A stretch of DNA of 64,000 bases from an uncultured Flavobacteriales bacterium (lineage in GTDB: Bacteria; Bacteroidota; Bacteroidia; Flavobacteriales_D; Sanyastnellaceae). Both the position numbers and the translations under genes were made by a program. The notes beneath the pieces were generated by a model. The model was not told the DNA's origin. It did no database searches and worked only from the letters and a program-made list of their open reading frames with translations. The DNA lies in assembly GCA_905478795.1 (NCBI GenBank), contig CAJQJX010000003.1, positions 46,369 through 110,368 on the forward strand. Direction: 5' to 3'. Shown piece after piece: positions 9,848 through 17,982 of the stretch (positions within the stretch are counted from its first letter, which is position 1; every line of letters starts with the position of its first letter).

Positions 9848-12277
9848 ATGTCCACAACTGGAACACCCCCCCTAAAACCGGCCCTGAGTATTGGGCGCCG
9901 CCTCGCAGGCACCCTGTTTTTCTGCGCCTATGCCTTCTTTGTGCTGCCTGCCCAAGAGGCGCCAAGCCTGAGTGGAACAGTGATCGACGCCACAAATGGA
10001 GAAGCTTTGCCAGGCGCGGTGGTCATCCTGGGCAGCAAAACCGCTTCTACCAACATCGACGGTCAATTCAACCTGGTTTTAAACCCAGGGGGTGCCACCG
10101 AGCTGCGCGTCCGCTATGTTGGGTACGTCGAATGGCGTGAGACGCTTGAACAATGGGAGGGCAACTTAAACCGCGACATTTCACTTGCCCCCGATGTAGC
10201 CAAGATTGGAACGGCGGTCATTTCTGCAGGCCGATTCGAACAAGACTTGGGAGAAGTCAGCGTTTCCATTGACGTGCTCCCCCCTGAACTGATGAATCAA
10301 GGGGCTCCAACAAGCGCAGACCAAAGCCTTTCTCGAACACCTGGCGTTACCATTGTGGACAGTGAACCCCAAATAAGGGGCGGCAGCGGATACAGCTTTG
10401 GAGCGGGTTCCAGAGTCGCGGTCCTCCTCGACGGACTTCCAGTGCTCAGCGGAGATGCGGGGCGGCCCACTTGGGGGTTCCTGCCCTTGGAAAACCTAGA
10501 ACAGGTCGAGGTGGTCAAAGGGGCGAGCAGTGTGCTTTACGGGTCTTCTGCATTGAGCGGTGTGATTCAGTTCCGCACGGCTTTTCCAGATCCGGAACCC
10601 CTCACCAGAATCACCGTTCAACACGGTGTACAGAGCGACCCCGGCAATGGCCGCAAGTACTGGAACCGTTCTCTCATGCAAAGCAGCACATCTTGGTTGC
10701 ACACCCGACGCTTGAGCAACGGCGACGGCATCAGCTTTGGCGGCCAATGGCTGGGAAGCGACGGGCACAAGGGGCCGGAAATCGACCCAAACACCGGCCT
10801 CTCCCACAACCGTCCCTACAACCCCTTTACCGTAGACCACTATGATGCGATCCGCCAATGGCGTGTCAATGGCGCGTGGGAACACACGCCAACAGCCGGA
10901 GACTGGGGCTATGGCATTCGCGCCAATGCCATCAGTGGAGAAGGCTTGAATACCCTGCTTTGGGCCGACGCAGACACCGGATTTTATGCCGCCACCGATG
11001 GTGCCGCCTCCCGAACAACACAGCGCATGATCACGGTCGACCCCCACCTAGAACGGTCCTCGGGAGCATGGAATCACCGCATTCAAGGCCGTTATCTGAA
11101 GCTCGTCAATGACGTGAACAACAACCAAGGCAACGCCTCAAGCACCTGGCAAACCGAATACCGATCCCGCTACCGTACCGAGGGTTGGACCGCAACTGCA
11201 GGCCTCTACGCCCAAGGAACGCGAAGCATCGCAGAACTCTATGCCGCCGGAGTAGGCGATTCGGTTCACAATGCCGGCAACCGCGCCGCCTATCTTCAAA
11301 TCGACGCCCAACCTCATGAGCGGCTGCACCTGACTGCTGGCGGACGGTACGAGCATTTTGTAGTCGATAGCGTTTCCCAGGGAAAGTCTGTGTTTAGAGC
11401 GGGCATCAACTATCGGTTTGGCCAAGCCAGCTTTCTTCGCGCCAGCATCGGCCAAGGCTTCCGCTTTCCAAGCATCGCCGAAAAATTCATCCAGACCAGC
11501 GTAGGAGGCATCAACGTCTTCCCTTCCTTCGACATCCGTCCAGAGTCCTCCACCAATATGGAAATCGGCATCAAACAGGGGTTCCGATTTGGCCAGAAAG
11601 GACAATGGAAAGGCTTCTTAGATGTGGCGGTGTTTCAACAGGACTTCGAAAATTTCATCGAATACACCTTTGGCATTTGGGGCAACTCTGGCAATGGCCT
11701 CCTCGACCTTGGTTTCCGCAGCATCAATACAGGACAAGCCAGGGTCAGCGGCCTCGAATGGAGCACCATGGGCACTGGAGATGTTGGAGAATGGACCGTG
11801 CAATGGCTCATTGGCCAAACGCTATTGGACCCCATCAGCCTCACACCTGATTCGATCTATGCCAATTTTTCTAACGGAAGCACATCAGGCGTGAGCTACA
11901 ACTCCACCAGCTCTGATACCACCAACAACGTGCTGAAATACAGGATCCTCAACACCTTCCGCGCCAACCTAAATCTCCAGCACTCATCGGGGTGGACGAT
12001 CGGGTGGAATGCAGCGCGAAACACCACCATCCAAAACATCGACAAAGCATTTTTGGACATAGAAGACTTGGGGCTCCTTGAATATGGCCTCATCGATTGG
12101 ATGGATGAGCAGCCCAATGCGCAATGGCTCCATGACTTCCAAGTCGGGAGGAAGTTTGACGACCGACACCATGTCGAGCTCATCGTGCGCAATGCCACCA
12201 ATCTCAACTACGCATTGCGTCCCTTGGCTGCCGAAGCCAACAGGCTCTGGATGGTACGCTACACCTTCACTCCGTGA
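9848..12277 (+). CDS. TonB-dependent outer-membrane receptor
   Basis: Probable TonB-gated importer of a metal chelate, vitamin or oligosaccharide. The 809-residue protein has a signal peptide (hydrophobic run RLAGTLFFCAYAFFVLPAQ), a carboxypeptidase-regulatory-like domain (SGTVIDATNGEALPGAVV), a plug with LSRTPGVTIVDSEPQIRGG and VEVVKGASSVLYGSSALSG, and a beta-barrel ending in LWMVRYTFTP with a terminal aromatic-rich strand. The ATG at 9848 gives a sensible signal peptide; an upstream in-frame ATG at 9743 lies inside dprA. The gene ends overlapping kdsB by GTGA. Neighbours do not reveal the substrate. Confidence 0.92.
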   Translation: MSTTGTPPLKPALSIGRRLAGTLFFCAYAFFVLPAQEAPSLSGTVIDATNGEALPGAVVILGSKTASTNIDGQFNLVLNPGGATELRVRYVGYVEWRETLEQWEGNLNRDISLAPDVAKIGTAVISAGRFEQDLGEVSVSIDVLPPELMNQGAPTSADQSLSRTPGVTIVDSEPQIRGGSGYSFGAGSRVAVLLDGLPVLSGDAGRPTWGFLPLENLEQVEVVKGASSVLYGSSALSGVIQFRTAFPDPEPLTRITVQHGVQSDPGNGRKYWNRSLMQSSTSWLHTRRLSNGDGISFGGQWLGSDGHKGPEIDPNTGLSHNRPYNPFTVDHYDAIRQWRVNGAWEHTPTAGDWGYGIRANAISGEGLNTLLWADADTGFYAATDGAASRTTQRMITVDPHLERSSGAWNHRIQGRYLKLVNDVNNNQGNASSTWQTEYRSRYRTEGWTATAGLYAQGTRSIAELYAAGVGDSVHNAGNRAAYLQIDAQPHERLHLTAGGRYEHFVVDSVSQGKSVFRAGINYRFGQASFLRASIGQGFRFPSIAEKFIQTSVGGINVFPSFDIRPESSTNMEIGIKQGFRFGQKGQWKGFLDVAVFQQDFENFIEYTFGIWGNSGNGLLDLGFRSINTGQARVSGLEWSTMGTGDVGEWTVQWLIGQTLLDPISLTPDSIYANFSNGSTSGVSYNSTSSDTTNNVLKYRILNTFRANLNLQHSSGWTIGWNAARNTTIQNIDKAFLDIEDLGLLEYGLIDWMDEQPNAQWLHDFQVGRKFDDRHHVELIVRNATNLNYALRPLAAEANRLWMVRYTFTP

Positions 12278-12993
12278 ACATTTCTGCCATCATACCGGCC
12301 CGAGCAGGGTCTACCCGTTTGCCCAACAAGCCACTGGCAGACATTGGCGGAGAGCCCATGATCGTGCACACCTGGCGCGCCGCACATCAACACCCCGACA
12401 TAAGCAGGGTGTGCGTGGCCACAGACGACGCGGGAATCGCCAAGGTTGTCCTTGCAGCTGGGGGCGAGGCCATGCTCACCGACCCGGCCCACAGCACGGG
12501 AACGGACCGCTGCCATGAAGTCTGGAAAGCATGGGGAGACGGAGGGGCCGTGATCAACCTGCAGGGAGATGAGCCCTTCCCTGATCCCGCGCACCTGTCC
12601 TCCATATGCACCGCCTTGCGGAGCCAATCATGGGAAGTTGTCAGTGCCATGCGTCCAGCAACCTCGGGCGAAGTGGAGTCCCCGCACCGCGTCAAAGTAG
12701 CCGTCAATGCACAACAGCAGGCTCTGTATTTCTCCCGCGCGGCTGTTCCATCAGGTGGCCCTTTTCACATCCACATTGGCATCTACGGTTTTGCGCCAGG
12801 AGCCATGGACCGGTGCACCGCTTTGCCCAAGGGTAGCCTTGAAAAAAGTGAGCGGCTAGAACAGCTTCGATGGCTTGAGTCGGGAATGTCCATTGGCATG
12901 GTTTCCGTTTCCGAAGGGTCCTCTCCAGGGCCCGTAGATACAGCGGAAGACTTGAGCCGTTTGCGCCATTGGTACCAACAACAAACACGCTGA
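12274..12993 (+). CDS. kdsB: CMP-KDO synthetase (3-deoxy-manno-octulosonate cytidylyltransferase)
   Basis: Activates KDO with CTP for attachment to lipid A in LPS inner-core synthesis. The 239-residue protein carries the nucleotidyltransferase N terminus IIPARAGSTRLPNKPLADI, VCVATDDAGIA, the HSTGTDRCHEV segment and NLQGDEPF, the metal-binding core. The GTG start overlaps the TGA of the preceding receptor gene (GTGA), an arrangement implying translational coupling. Length is slightly short but within the family range. Confidence 0.94.
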   Translation: MNISAIIPARAGSTRLPNKPLADIGGEPMIVHTWRAAHQHPDISRVCVATDDAGIAKVVLAAGGEAMLTDPAHSTGTDRCHEVWKAWGDGGAVINLQGDEPFPDPAHLSSICTALRSQSWEVVSAMRPATSGEVESPHRVKVAVNAQQQALYFSRAAVPSGGPFHIHIGIYGFAPGAMDRCTALPKGSLEKSERLEQLRWLESGMSIGMVSVSEGSSPGPVDTAEDLSRLRHWYQQQTR

Positions 12994-13041
12994 ATGGGGC
13001 ATTCCACGGGACAATGGGGTCAAGCAACGTGGAATCACCTT

Positions 13042-13049
13042 ATTTTCGG
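13042..13049 (+). promoter_or_regulatory. variant -7 box (TATTTTCG) before the HU-SPOR gene
   Basis: TAnnTTYG-type box ending 6 nt before the ATG at 13056, in the 62 bp gap after kdsB. It supports 13056 as the start and a possible leaderless transcript. No -33 element is evident. Confidence 0.3.
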
Positions 13050-13055
13050 CCCGGA

Positions 13056-14102
13056 ATGCCCAACAATTCGGACACGGATTTCTTGATCCAAGCGCTGCCT
13101 CTACTCCTCCACGACCACGACTGTCTCGTGATTCCTGGGTTGGGTGGATTTGTGGCACACCCCGTCCCCGCGCGGTTTGATGGCGACAAAGGCGAATGGG
13201 TTCCTCCGGGCCGCAATGTGGTTTTCAACCCCAAGCTCACCGTTCGCGATGGCCTGCTTGAACAAGAAATTCGAAGGGCCACCAACTGCACGACCGATGC
13301 CGCCACGGCACTGATCGACAAAGAAGCCACTTCTCTCAAAGCCCATCTCGAGTCAGGTGAAACCCGTGAGATTCCTGGCTTAGGTCGGTTGTATCAAATG
13401 GACAACGGGGGCTTTGGGTTTGCTCCAGAATCGCGATTAGGCGAGCGCTACGCCCCTCCTGGGCTGAGCCGCATCCCGTGGGCAGACCACTCCGCAACCA
13501 ACGAAGATTCAGAGACTTCATCACAAGCTGCCAATCCAGTCGTCCCAACTGCCGAAGCCGATCCGGCGGAATTGGCCAGTGCAGACCACTGGTCCAGCGC
13601 TTGGGTGCGCATGGCGGCTGTATTGATGCTGCCATTGTTGGTCGCTGGCTCACTCTGGTGGGGCCAATCAGAAGGCGACCAGTTTGAGTTTCTCAGCTTC
13701 AACAACACCCCTCCTTCGACCTATTTGCCGCGCATTGAAGGCGAAGACATCCGGTTTCCTGAACCTACAGCAGGAGACGCCCTCGCGTTTATCGTTCCCG
13801 GTGCCCCGACGATTGAAACCGGTGAAAACAGCGAGGCCCTCATGCCACTCCCTGTTCCACAACCCTTGTCGTCGGGCTGCAACCACCACGTCATTGCCGG
13901 AACTTTTAGTTCAATGCAACGGGCCGCAGGCCTTGCGCGCAGGTTTGAGTCCCTTGGCTATGCCACGTCCATTCTGCCCGGACCGCATGGCAGTCACCGT
14001 GTTTCTACGGGCTGTTTCGACAACGTCAGCCGCGCAGCGGCTTTCCAAAAGAGTCTGAAAGGCCACCACGGGATTGACCAAGCTTGGGTGTTGCACCTCT
14101 GA
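13056..14102 (+). CDS. HU/CCDC81-like domain protein with SPOR domain
   Basis: A 348-residue single-pass membrane protein. The N-terminal part (about 1-125) resembles the prokaryotic HU-CCDC81 domains found in Bacteroidota (DFLIQALPLLLHDHDCLVIPGLGGFVAHP; later EIPGLGRLYQMDNGGFGF). A transmembrane helix follows near 186-206 (MAAVLMLPLLVAGSLWWG), then a linker, then a C-terminal SPOR domain (about 275-348, HHVIAGTFSSMQRAAGLARR) of the kind that binds denuded glycan strands at division septa. The topology would put the HU-like part in the cytoplasm and SPOR in the periplasm, suggesting a nucleoid-to-septum link, but this is inference. Start chosen at 13056 because of conserved domain spacing; in-frame ATGs at 12969 and 13014 are possible. 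Confidence 0.8.
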   Translation: MPNNSDTDFLIQALPLLLHDHDCLVIPGLGGFVAHPVPARFDGDKGEWVPPGRNVVFNPKLTVRDGLLEQEIRRATNCTTDAATALIDKEATSLKAHLESGETREIPGLGRLYQMDNGGFGFAPESRLGERYAPPGLSRIPWADHSATNEDSETSSQAANPVVPTAEADPAELASADHWSSAWVRMAAVLMLPLLVAGSLWWGQSEGDQFEFLSFNNTPPSTYLPRIEGEDIRFPEPTAGDALAFIVPGAPTIETGENSEALMPLPVPQPLSSGCNHHVIAGTFSSMQRAAGLARRFESLGYATSILPGPHGSHRVSTGCFDNVSRAAAFQKSLKGHHGIDQAWVLHL

Positions 14103-14107
14103 CTGGA

Positions 14108-14782
14108 ATGCCCACTCCCGCCCTATTCCCTATCGACTGGCATCAATTCCACCACATCGTCTTGGACTTTGGTGGGGTGCTCTACGAGATTGACCACAAA
14201 AGAACAGCAGAGGCCTTTGCCCAACTGGGCCTGCCCCACTTTGAAAAAGAGTTCCGCCACGGTCAACAGGGCGACCTCTTCAATGCTCTAGAAACAGGAG
14301 AAATAGAGGAGCGGGAGTTTCTGAGTGAGTTGCGGTCACAGTGCTCCGGAGGCACGACATTGGAAGAGGTGCGTCACGCTTGGAACGCCCTGCTGATCGG
14401 CCTGCGTCCCGAAACCATGCCTTGGCTCAATTCTTTGCAACGCCATTTTGATTTGGTGCTTTTCAGCAATACCAACAGCATCCACGCGTCACATTTCGAG
14501 GAGCAGATCTTGACTTCCAAGCAAAACCTCTTCCCCAAGTCGTTCCGCCAGCTGGTCTACAGCCACCGACTGGGCCACCGCAAACCCCAGGTGAGGGCAT
14601 TCGAAGAGGTCGCCAGTCAGTTTGACCTCAACCCAACCAAAACGCTGTTGATTGATGATACACAGGCCAATGTGGCCGGAGCCATCAACGCGGGCTGGTC
14701 TGGTGTCCATTTAGACCTTGAAGCCCATTCTATTACCCAATTCCTGCGGGGAGTTGGATACGAGGACTTCCTGAACAGTTAA
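14108..14782 (+). CDS. HAD-family hydrolase
   Basis: A 224-residue HAD superfamily IA hydrolase. Motif I is LDFGGVLYEID (nucleophile Asp retained, the second Asp position occupied by Gly as in several HAD-IA subgroups), motif II is LFSNTNSIH, motif III contains GHRKPQ, and motif IV is LLIDDTQANVAGA. The missing second aspartate suggests the substrate may not be a simple phosphomonoester, though related proteins such as YihX-type phosphatases keep activity. The ATG at 14108 follows the upstream stop by 5 bp. Substrate unknown. Confidence 0.83.
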   Translation: MPTPALFPIDWHQFHHIVLDFGGVLYEIDHKRTAEAFAQLGLPHFEKEFRHGQQGDLFNALETGEIEEREFLSELRSQCSGGTTLEEVRHAWNALLIGLRPETMPWLNSLQRHFDLVLFSNTNSIHASHFEEQILTSKQNLFPKSFRQLVYSHRLGHRKPQVRAFEEVASQFDLNPTKTLLIDDTQANVAGAINAGWSGVHLDLEAHSITQFLRGVGYEDFLNS

Positions 14783-14796
14783 TATTGGCGCGGCAC

Positions 14797-16248
14797 TCAG
14801 TGCCACATGCCTTTGCCTGTGCCAAGGTCATTCTTCCGCCGTTTCTTTTTTTTCTGGGCGTAACCCATATCAAAAGAAACCCCAACCTGACCATGCCAGT
14901 GACCCGCGTCCAAGGGGAACAAAAAGCCGGGTACGTTTCTGGCAGCGACACTCAGCCGAATGGGGCCCCCTCTCAAGGACAATCCAGACCCCCACATCCA
15001 TCTGTTGGAGTGGTATTGTCCTTGCACATGCGCCGTAACATTTCCGCGCAATCTGTACGTCAAGCCGAACATGCCTCCTTCTGTCGTCTGACCGAATCTG
15101 AACTGCCGAAAAGCCATCACGCTCACCTCGACAGACTTCGATGGTTTAAACCTCATGCCCAATCGCCAGGTCTCTCGAACCCGTGTATCAAACGCGGCTG
15201 ACAAGCCTGGGTCTGAATCGACCGGGAATGTATTGGTCAAGGAGTCGGTCATGGCCTCTGTCCAATCCTCCAAGGCTTGAGAGAGTGAATCCGAGGATCC
15301 ACTGAGCCCCGCATCGCTCAATTCTCCCACCAGGTCGATGCCTTCCAAAACAAAGTTGGCCGGATCCACCCTTTTACTGGACAGCGATTCAAGCCACCTC
15401 ATGCCTCCTCTTCCTTCTACCGCACCATCCAACTCAATCCACTCACCTATCCGCCACAAGAACCCGAAATCAAAAGCGATACCCGCTCCCAACGTATTGG
15501 GCATTCCTCCATTTCCTGGGACTTCAATTTCTCCTCCTTCTAACAGGGAGTCGAGGCTCACGCCTGCAGCATTGAACGTCGCAGCCCCAGACAAGTCCCA
15601 GCTGTAGTCCAAGGTGTCCGTGGTCCATTCCACGTCAAAAGTCTCTGTTTGAAAAGCGGCGACCCCGTTGAGCAAATGAATGCCCCAGCCCAACCACAGC
15701 TTGTCCTCCTTCGCCATCGCGCCCACACTCACACCATGATCGAAATACACCTGCGAGTTCATCCCCATAGAACCCAGGGAAATCGGACGTCCAATGTTGT
15801 CGGGATGACCGTTCCCTCGCCACGCCAGATCAAACAGGTCGCGGTCATAATCAAACTTCTGCTCTGCCACTACACGACTGCGCAGCCTGAATTCAAAGCG
15901 TTTCTGATCGCGAAAACCCACAGAAATAATGGGCACCTCAGAACGAAATCCAATGGACTCCATCGGGTCCATATTCGACAACAGCGCTTCGGGGTTAATG
16001 GCCCCGTCAACACCAATGAAGTCCGCGTATGTGGGGCCTGTGTGGTCCACCTCGAATTGCCCGCCTGACAAGCCGCCAATGAGCAGGTGGCCACCCGAGG
16101 GGTGCAGAATCGCAGGATTTGACCAACCTGCCTGACCCCATTCGGGCAGAAGTTCAGTGGGGCCCAATTGGCCCTTTCCTGTGAGCGATGCCCCCAGCAC
16201 AAGCAGGACAACAGCCCAGCGATATTTCCTTCGATCAGAGACCAACAC
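14797..16248 (-). CDS. DUF5723-family outer-membrane beta-barrel protein
   Basis: About 483 residues, secreted, rich in alternating aromatic/polar strands, ending in a Lys/Arg-rich tail (QKKKKRRKND followed by about ten more residues) after the last predicted strand. It fits the Bacteroidota family DUF5723, predicted outer-membrane barrels of unknown function. The GTG start at 16248 gives a proper signal peptide (RRKYRWAVVLLVLGASLTG); an in-frame ATG at 16296 would overlap the upstream lipoprotein gene by 62 bp and add a 16-residue extension. The overlap with the upstream lipoprotein gene suggests a functional pair at the cell surface. Confidence 0.7.
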   Translation of the reverse strand: MLVSDRRKYRWAVVLLVLGASLTGKGQLGPTELLPEWGQAGWSNPAILHPSGGHLLIGGLSGGQFEVDHTGPTYADFIGVDGAINPEALLSNMDPMESIGFRSEVPIISVGFRDQKRFEFRLRSRVVAEQKFDYDRDLFDLAWRGNGHPDNIGRPISLGSMGMNSQVYFDHGVSVGAMAKEDKLWLGWGIHLLNGVAAFQTETFDVEWTTDTLDYSWDLSGAATFNAAGVSLDSLLEGGEIEVPGNGGMPNTLGAGIAFDFGFLWRIGEWIELDGAVEGRGGMRWLESLSSKRVDPANFVLEGIDLVGELSDAGLSGSSDSLSQALEDWTEAMTDSLTNTFPVDSDPGLSAAFDTRVRETWRLGMRFKPSKSVEVSVMAFRQFRFGQTTEGGMFGLTYRLRGNVTAHVQGQYHSNRWMWGSGLSLRGGPIRLSVAARNVPGFLFPLDAGHWHGQVGVSFDMGYAQKKKKRRKNDLGTGKGMWH

Positions 16249-17902
16249 GCGCGTAAAGTTTTGCGGCCAATTCCAAGCGCAATTCCTGGCTTTCATTCAA
16301 GTAAACCAGTTCACCGGACTGCGCCTCCGCTGTAGAAGACCACGCACGCACCACCACCTTACTCAAGGCACGCAAGCGGTCTGCCCGGTCCCAATTCAGT
16401 GGGAGGTCGTAGACAAAAACAGCAGGCTCTATGGGCTCTCCTGCGCCATCCAATACCGGCATCGTAAACAGCGGCAAAGGAGCCACTCCCAAACTGTCCA
16501 AGGCCACTCCAAACTCATCCAAAAAGGTGACCGACAAGTCCACTCCAAAAGGAAAGCCGTTGTGTAGAATCAGCCTCAATTCAGCAGAGTCCAACTCCAG
16601 TTCTTCCTGATCAAACTCCAATGAAGCATCTAGGGTGTCTACAAAATCCAATTGCTCAAGACGCAAGGCCAAAGGAATCTCCACCCTCATTTCTCCCGTT
16701 ACATAACCGTCCGCGTCCACAAAGTTTGGATTGGCGGGGTCGAACCCATTCGGGTTTGAGGTGACCCATGCCGCAAGCTCCAAATCGCGGGGCTCCACCG
16801 AAAAGAATGACGTCAGATTGCTATTGGTCTCGTCCAAAAACCACGTTGTCACAGATGGCGATTGAACACTGCCATCCGCAGAAGGGATATTCAAGGAAGG
16901 CGCAGTCACCTCAAGTTGCTGCGTCTCCACACCGTCTTCAATGGCCGTTAGAATCACGGAGTCCAAAACGGCCTCAACACCAAACCCATTGGTGACTTCG
17001 AGCGCGATCGACACCTCGTCAATGGACACTCCAGAGACGGTAAACCGGTCGTCGAACAACGCCACCGTTGTGCTCCCCTCTTCAAGAAAAATCTCGGACG
17101 ATCCAAAGTCACCTTCTACGCGCTCAAACTCTAAGCCATCCATCACAAAAGAGGCCATCAAAGACTCCCCTTCTTGAGCAGTATGCCCTGCATTATTGAT
17201 CACAAAAACGTCAAACAACGCGCGCACAATATTGGTGTCCTGAACATTCGTGTTCTCCGGTTCAATGCTCCAACCAGAAAGGTCCTCTGTCACCACAAAA
17301 CTGCCGCTCTCCAACATACCCGCGGTCCACGTAATGCTCCATGGAGAACCAGCGGGATCCAGCAAGTTGGGGATGGTCAACTGCCCTTCCACGTCATCTC
17401 CCATCGTGGAGTTCACAGTCAAGGTGAGTTGTCCTTCTGCCAAAAGAACGAGGCTCAGCAACGCTTCTGGAGGTGTGTCTACCCGCATTTCTGAAGCCAT
17501 GGTGTCTGACAGGGTCAACACCGTTCCAGGTGCCGTCAAGTTGATGGCTGCCGCTAAGTCTGCATCCAACATCAACTCTTCCGATTCAACCACATCAGGC
17601 AGCAGCAACCAATCCTCAGCCAACGTCCCCGAAAACACCTCCGAATGCACAAAAGCGAGTCGTCCACTTTCGAGGCTGATGACCGGAACCGTATCCAAGC
17701 TGTCGGTCAACACTTCTAATACATCCTCCAAATCAAAGCGGGTGTCCACCAATGGCACCGCCACAATGGGCGTCCAATCAGGCGCATCAAATTCTTCGGC
17801 CGGTTGCTCGCAACCACTGATGAACAGCAGTGTCAAGACCAACACAACACCCAACATTGGGGTCCGATACCACGGGCAAGAAAATTGTTGCATACCCTTC
17901 AT
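16235..17902 (-). CDS. large secreted lipoprotein of unknown function
   Basis: About 555 residues with a lipoprotein signal (MLGVVLVLTLLFISGC, lipobox Cys) and a long beta-rich, acidic, low-Lys body with repeated patterns such as LDSVILTAIEDGVET and LDSAELRLILHNGFPFG, reminiscent of repeated Ig-like or LEA-type beta-sandwich domains. No enzymatic motif is recognised. Start could be 17902 (MKGMQQF) or 17893 (MQQF); both give the same mature protein. It overlaps the following barrel gene by 14 bp. Likely anchored in the outer membrane; function unknown. Confidence 0.65.
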   Translation of the reverse strand: MKGMQQFSCPWYRTPMLGVVLVLTLLFISGCEQPAEEFDAPDWTPIVAVPLVDTRFDLEDVLEVLTDSLDTVPVISLESGRLAFVHSEVFSGTLAEDWLLLPDVVESEELMLDADLAAAINLTAPGTVLTLSDTMASEMRVDTPPEALLSLVLLAEGQLTLTVNSTMGDDVEGQLTIPNLLDPAGSPWSITWTAGMLESGSFVVTEDLSGWSIEPENTNVQDTNIVRALFDVFVINNAGHTAQEGESLMASFVMDGLEFERVEGDFGSSEIFLEEGSTTVALFDDRFTVSGVSIDEVSIALEVTNGFGVEAVLDSVILTAIEDGVETQQLEVTAPSLNIPSADGSVQSPSVTTWFLDETNSNLTSFFSVEPRDLELAAWVTSNPNGFDPANPNFVDADGYVTGEMRVEIPLALRLEQLDFVDTLDASLEFDQEELELDSAELRLILHNGFPFGVDLSVTFLDEFGVALDSLGVAPLPLFTMPVLDGAGEPIEPAVFVYDLPLNWDRADRLRALSKVVVRAWSSTAEAQSGELVYLNESQELRLELAAKLYARVGL

Positions 17903-17982
17903 TTTACGCTGTTTTGCCGCTGATGTTTCACAACACCAGCACATCAGAATAAACCGACATCAGGTGTCCCACACACGCAGCC

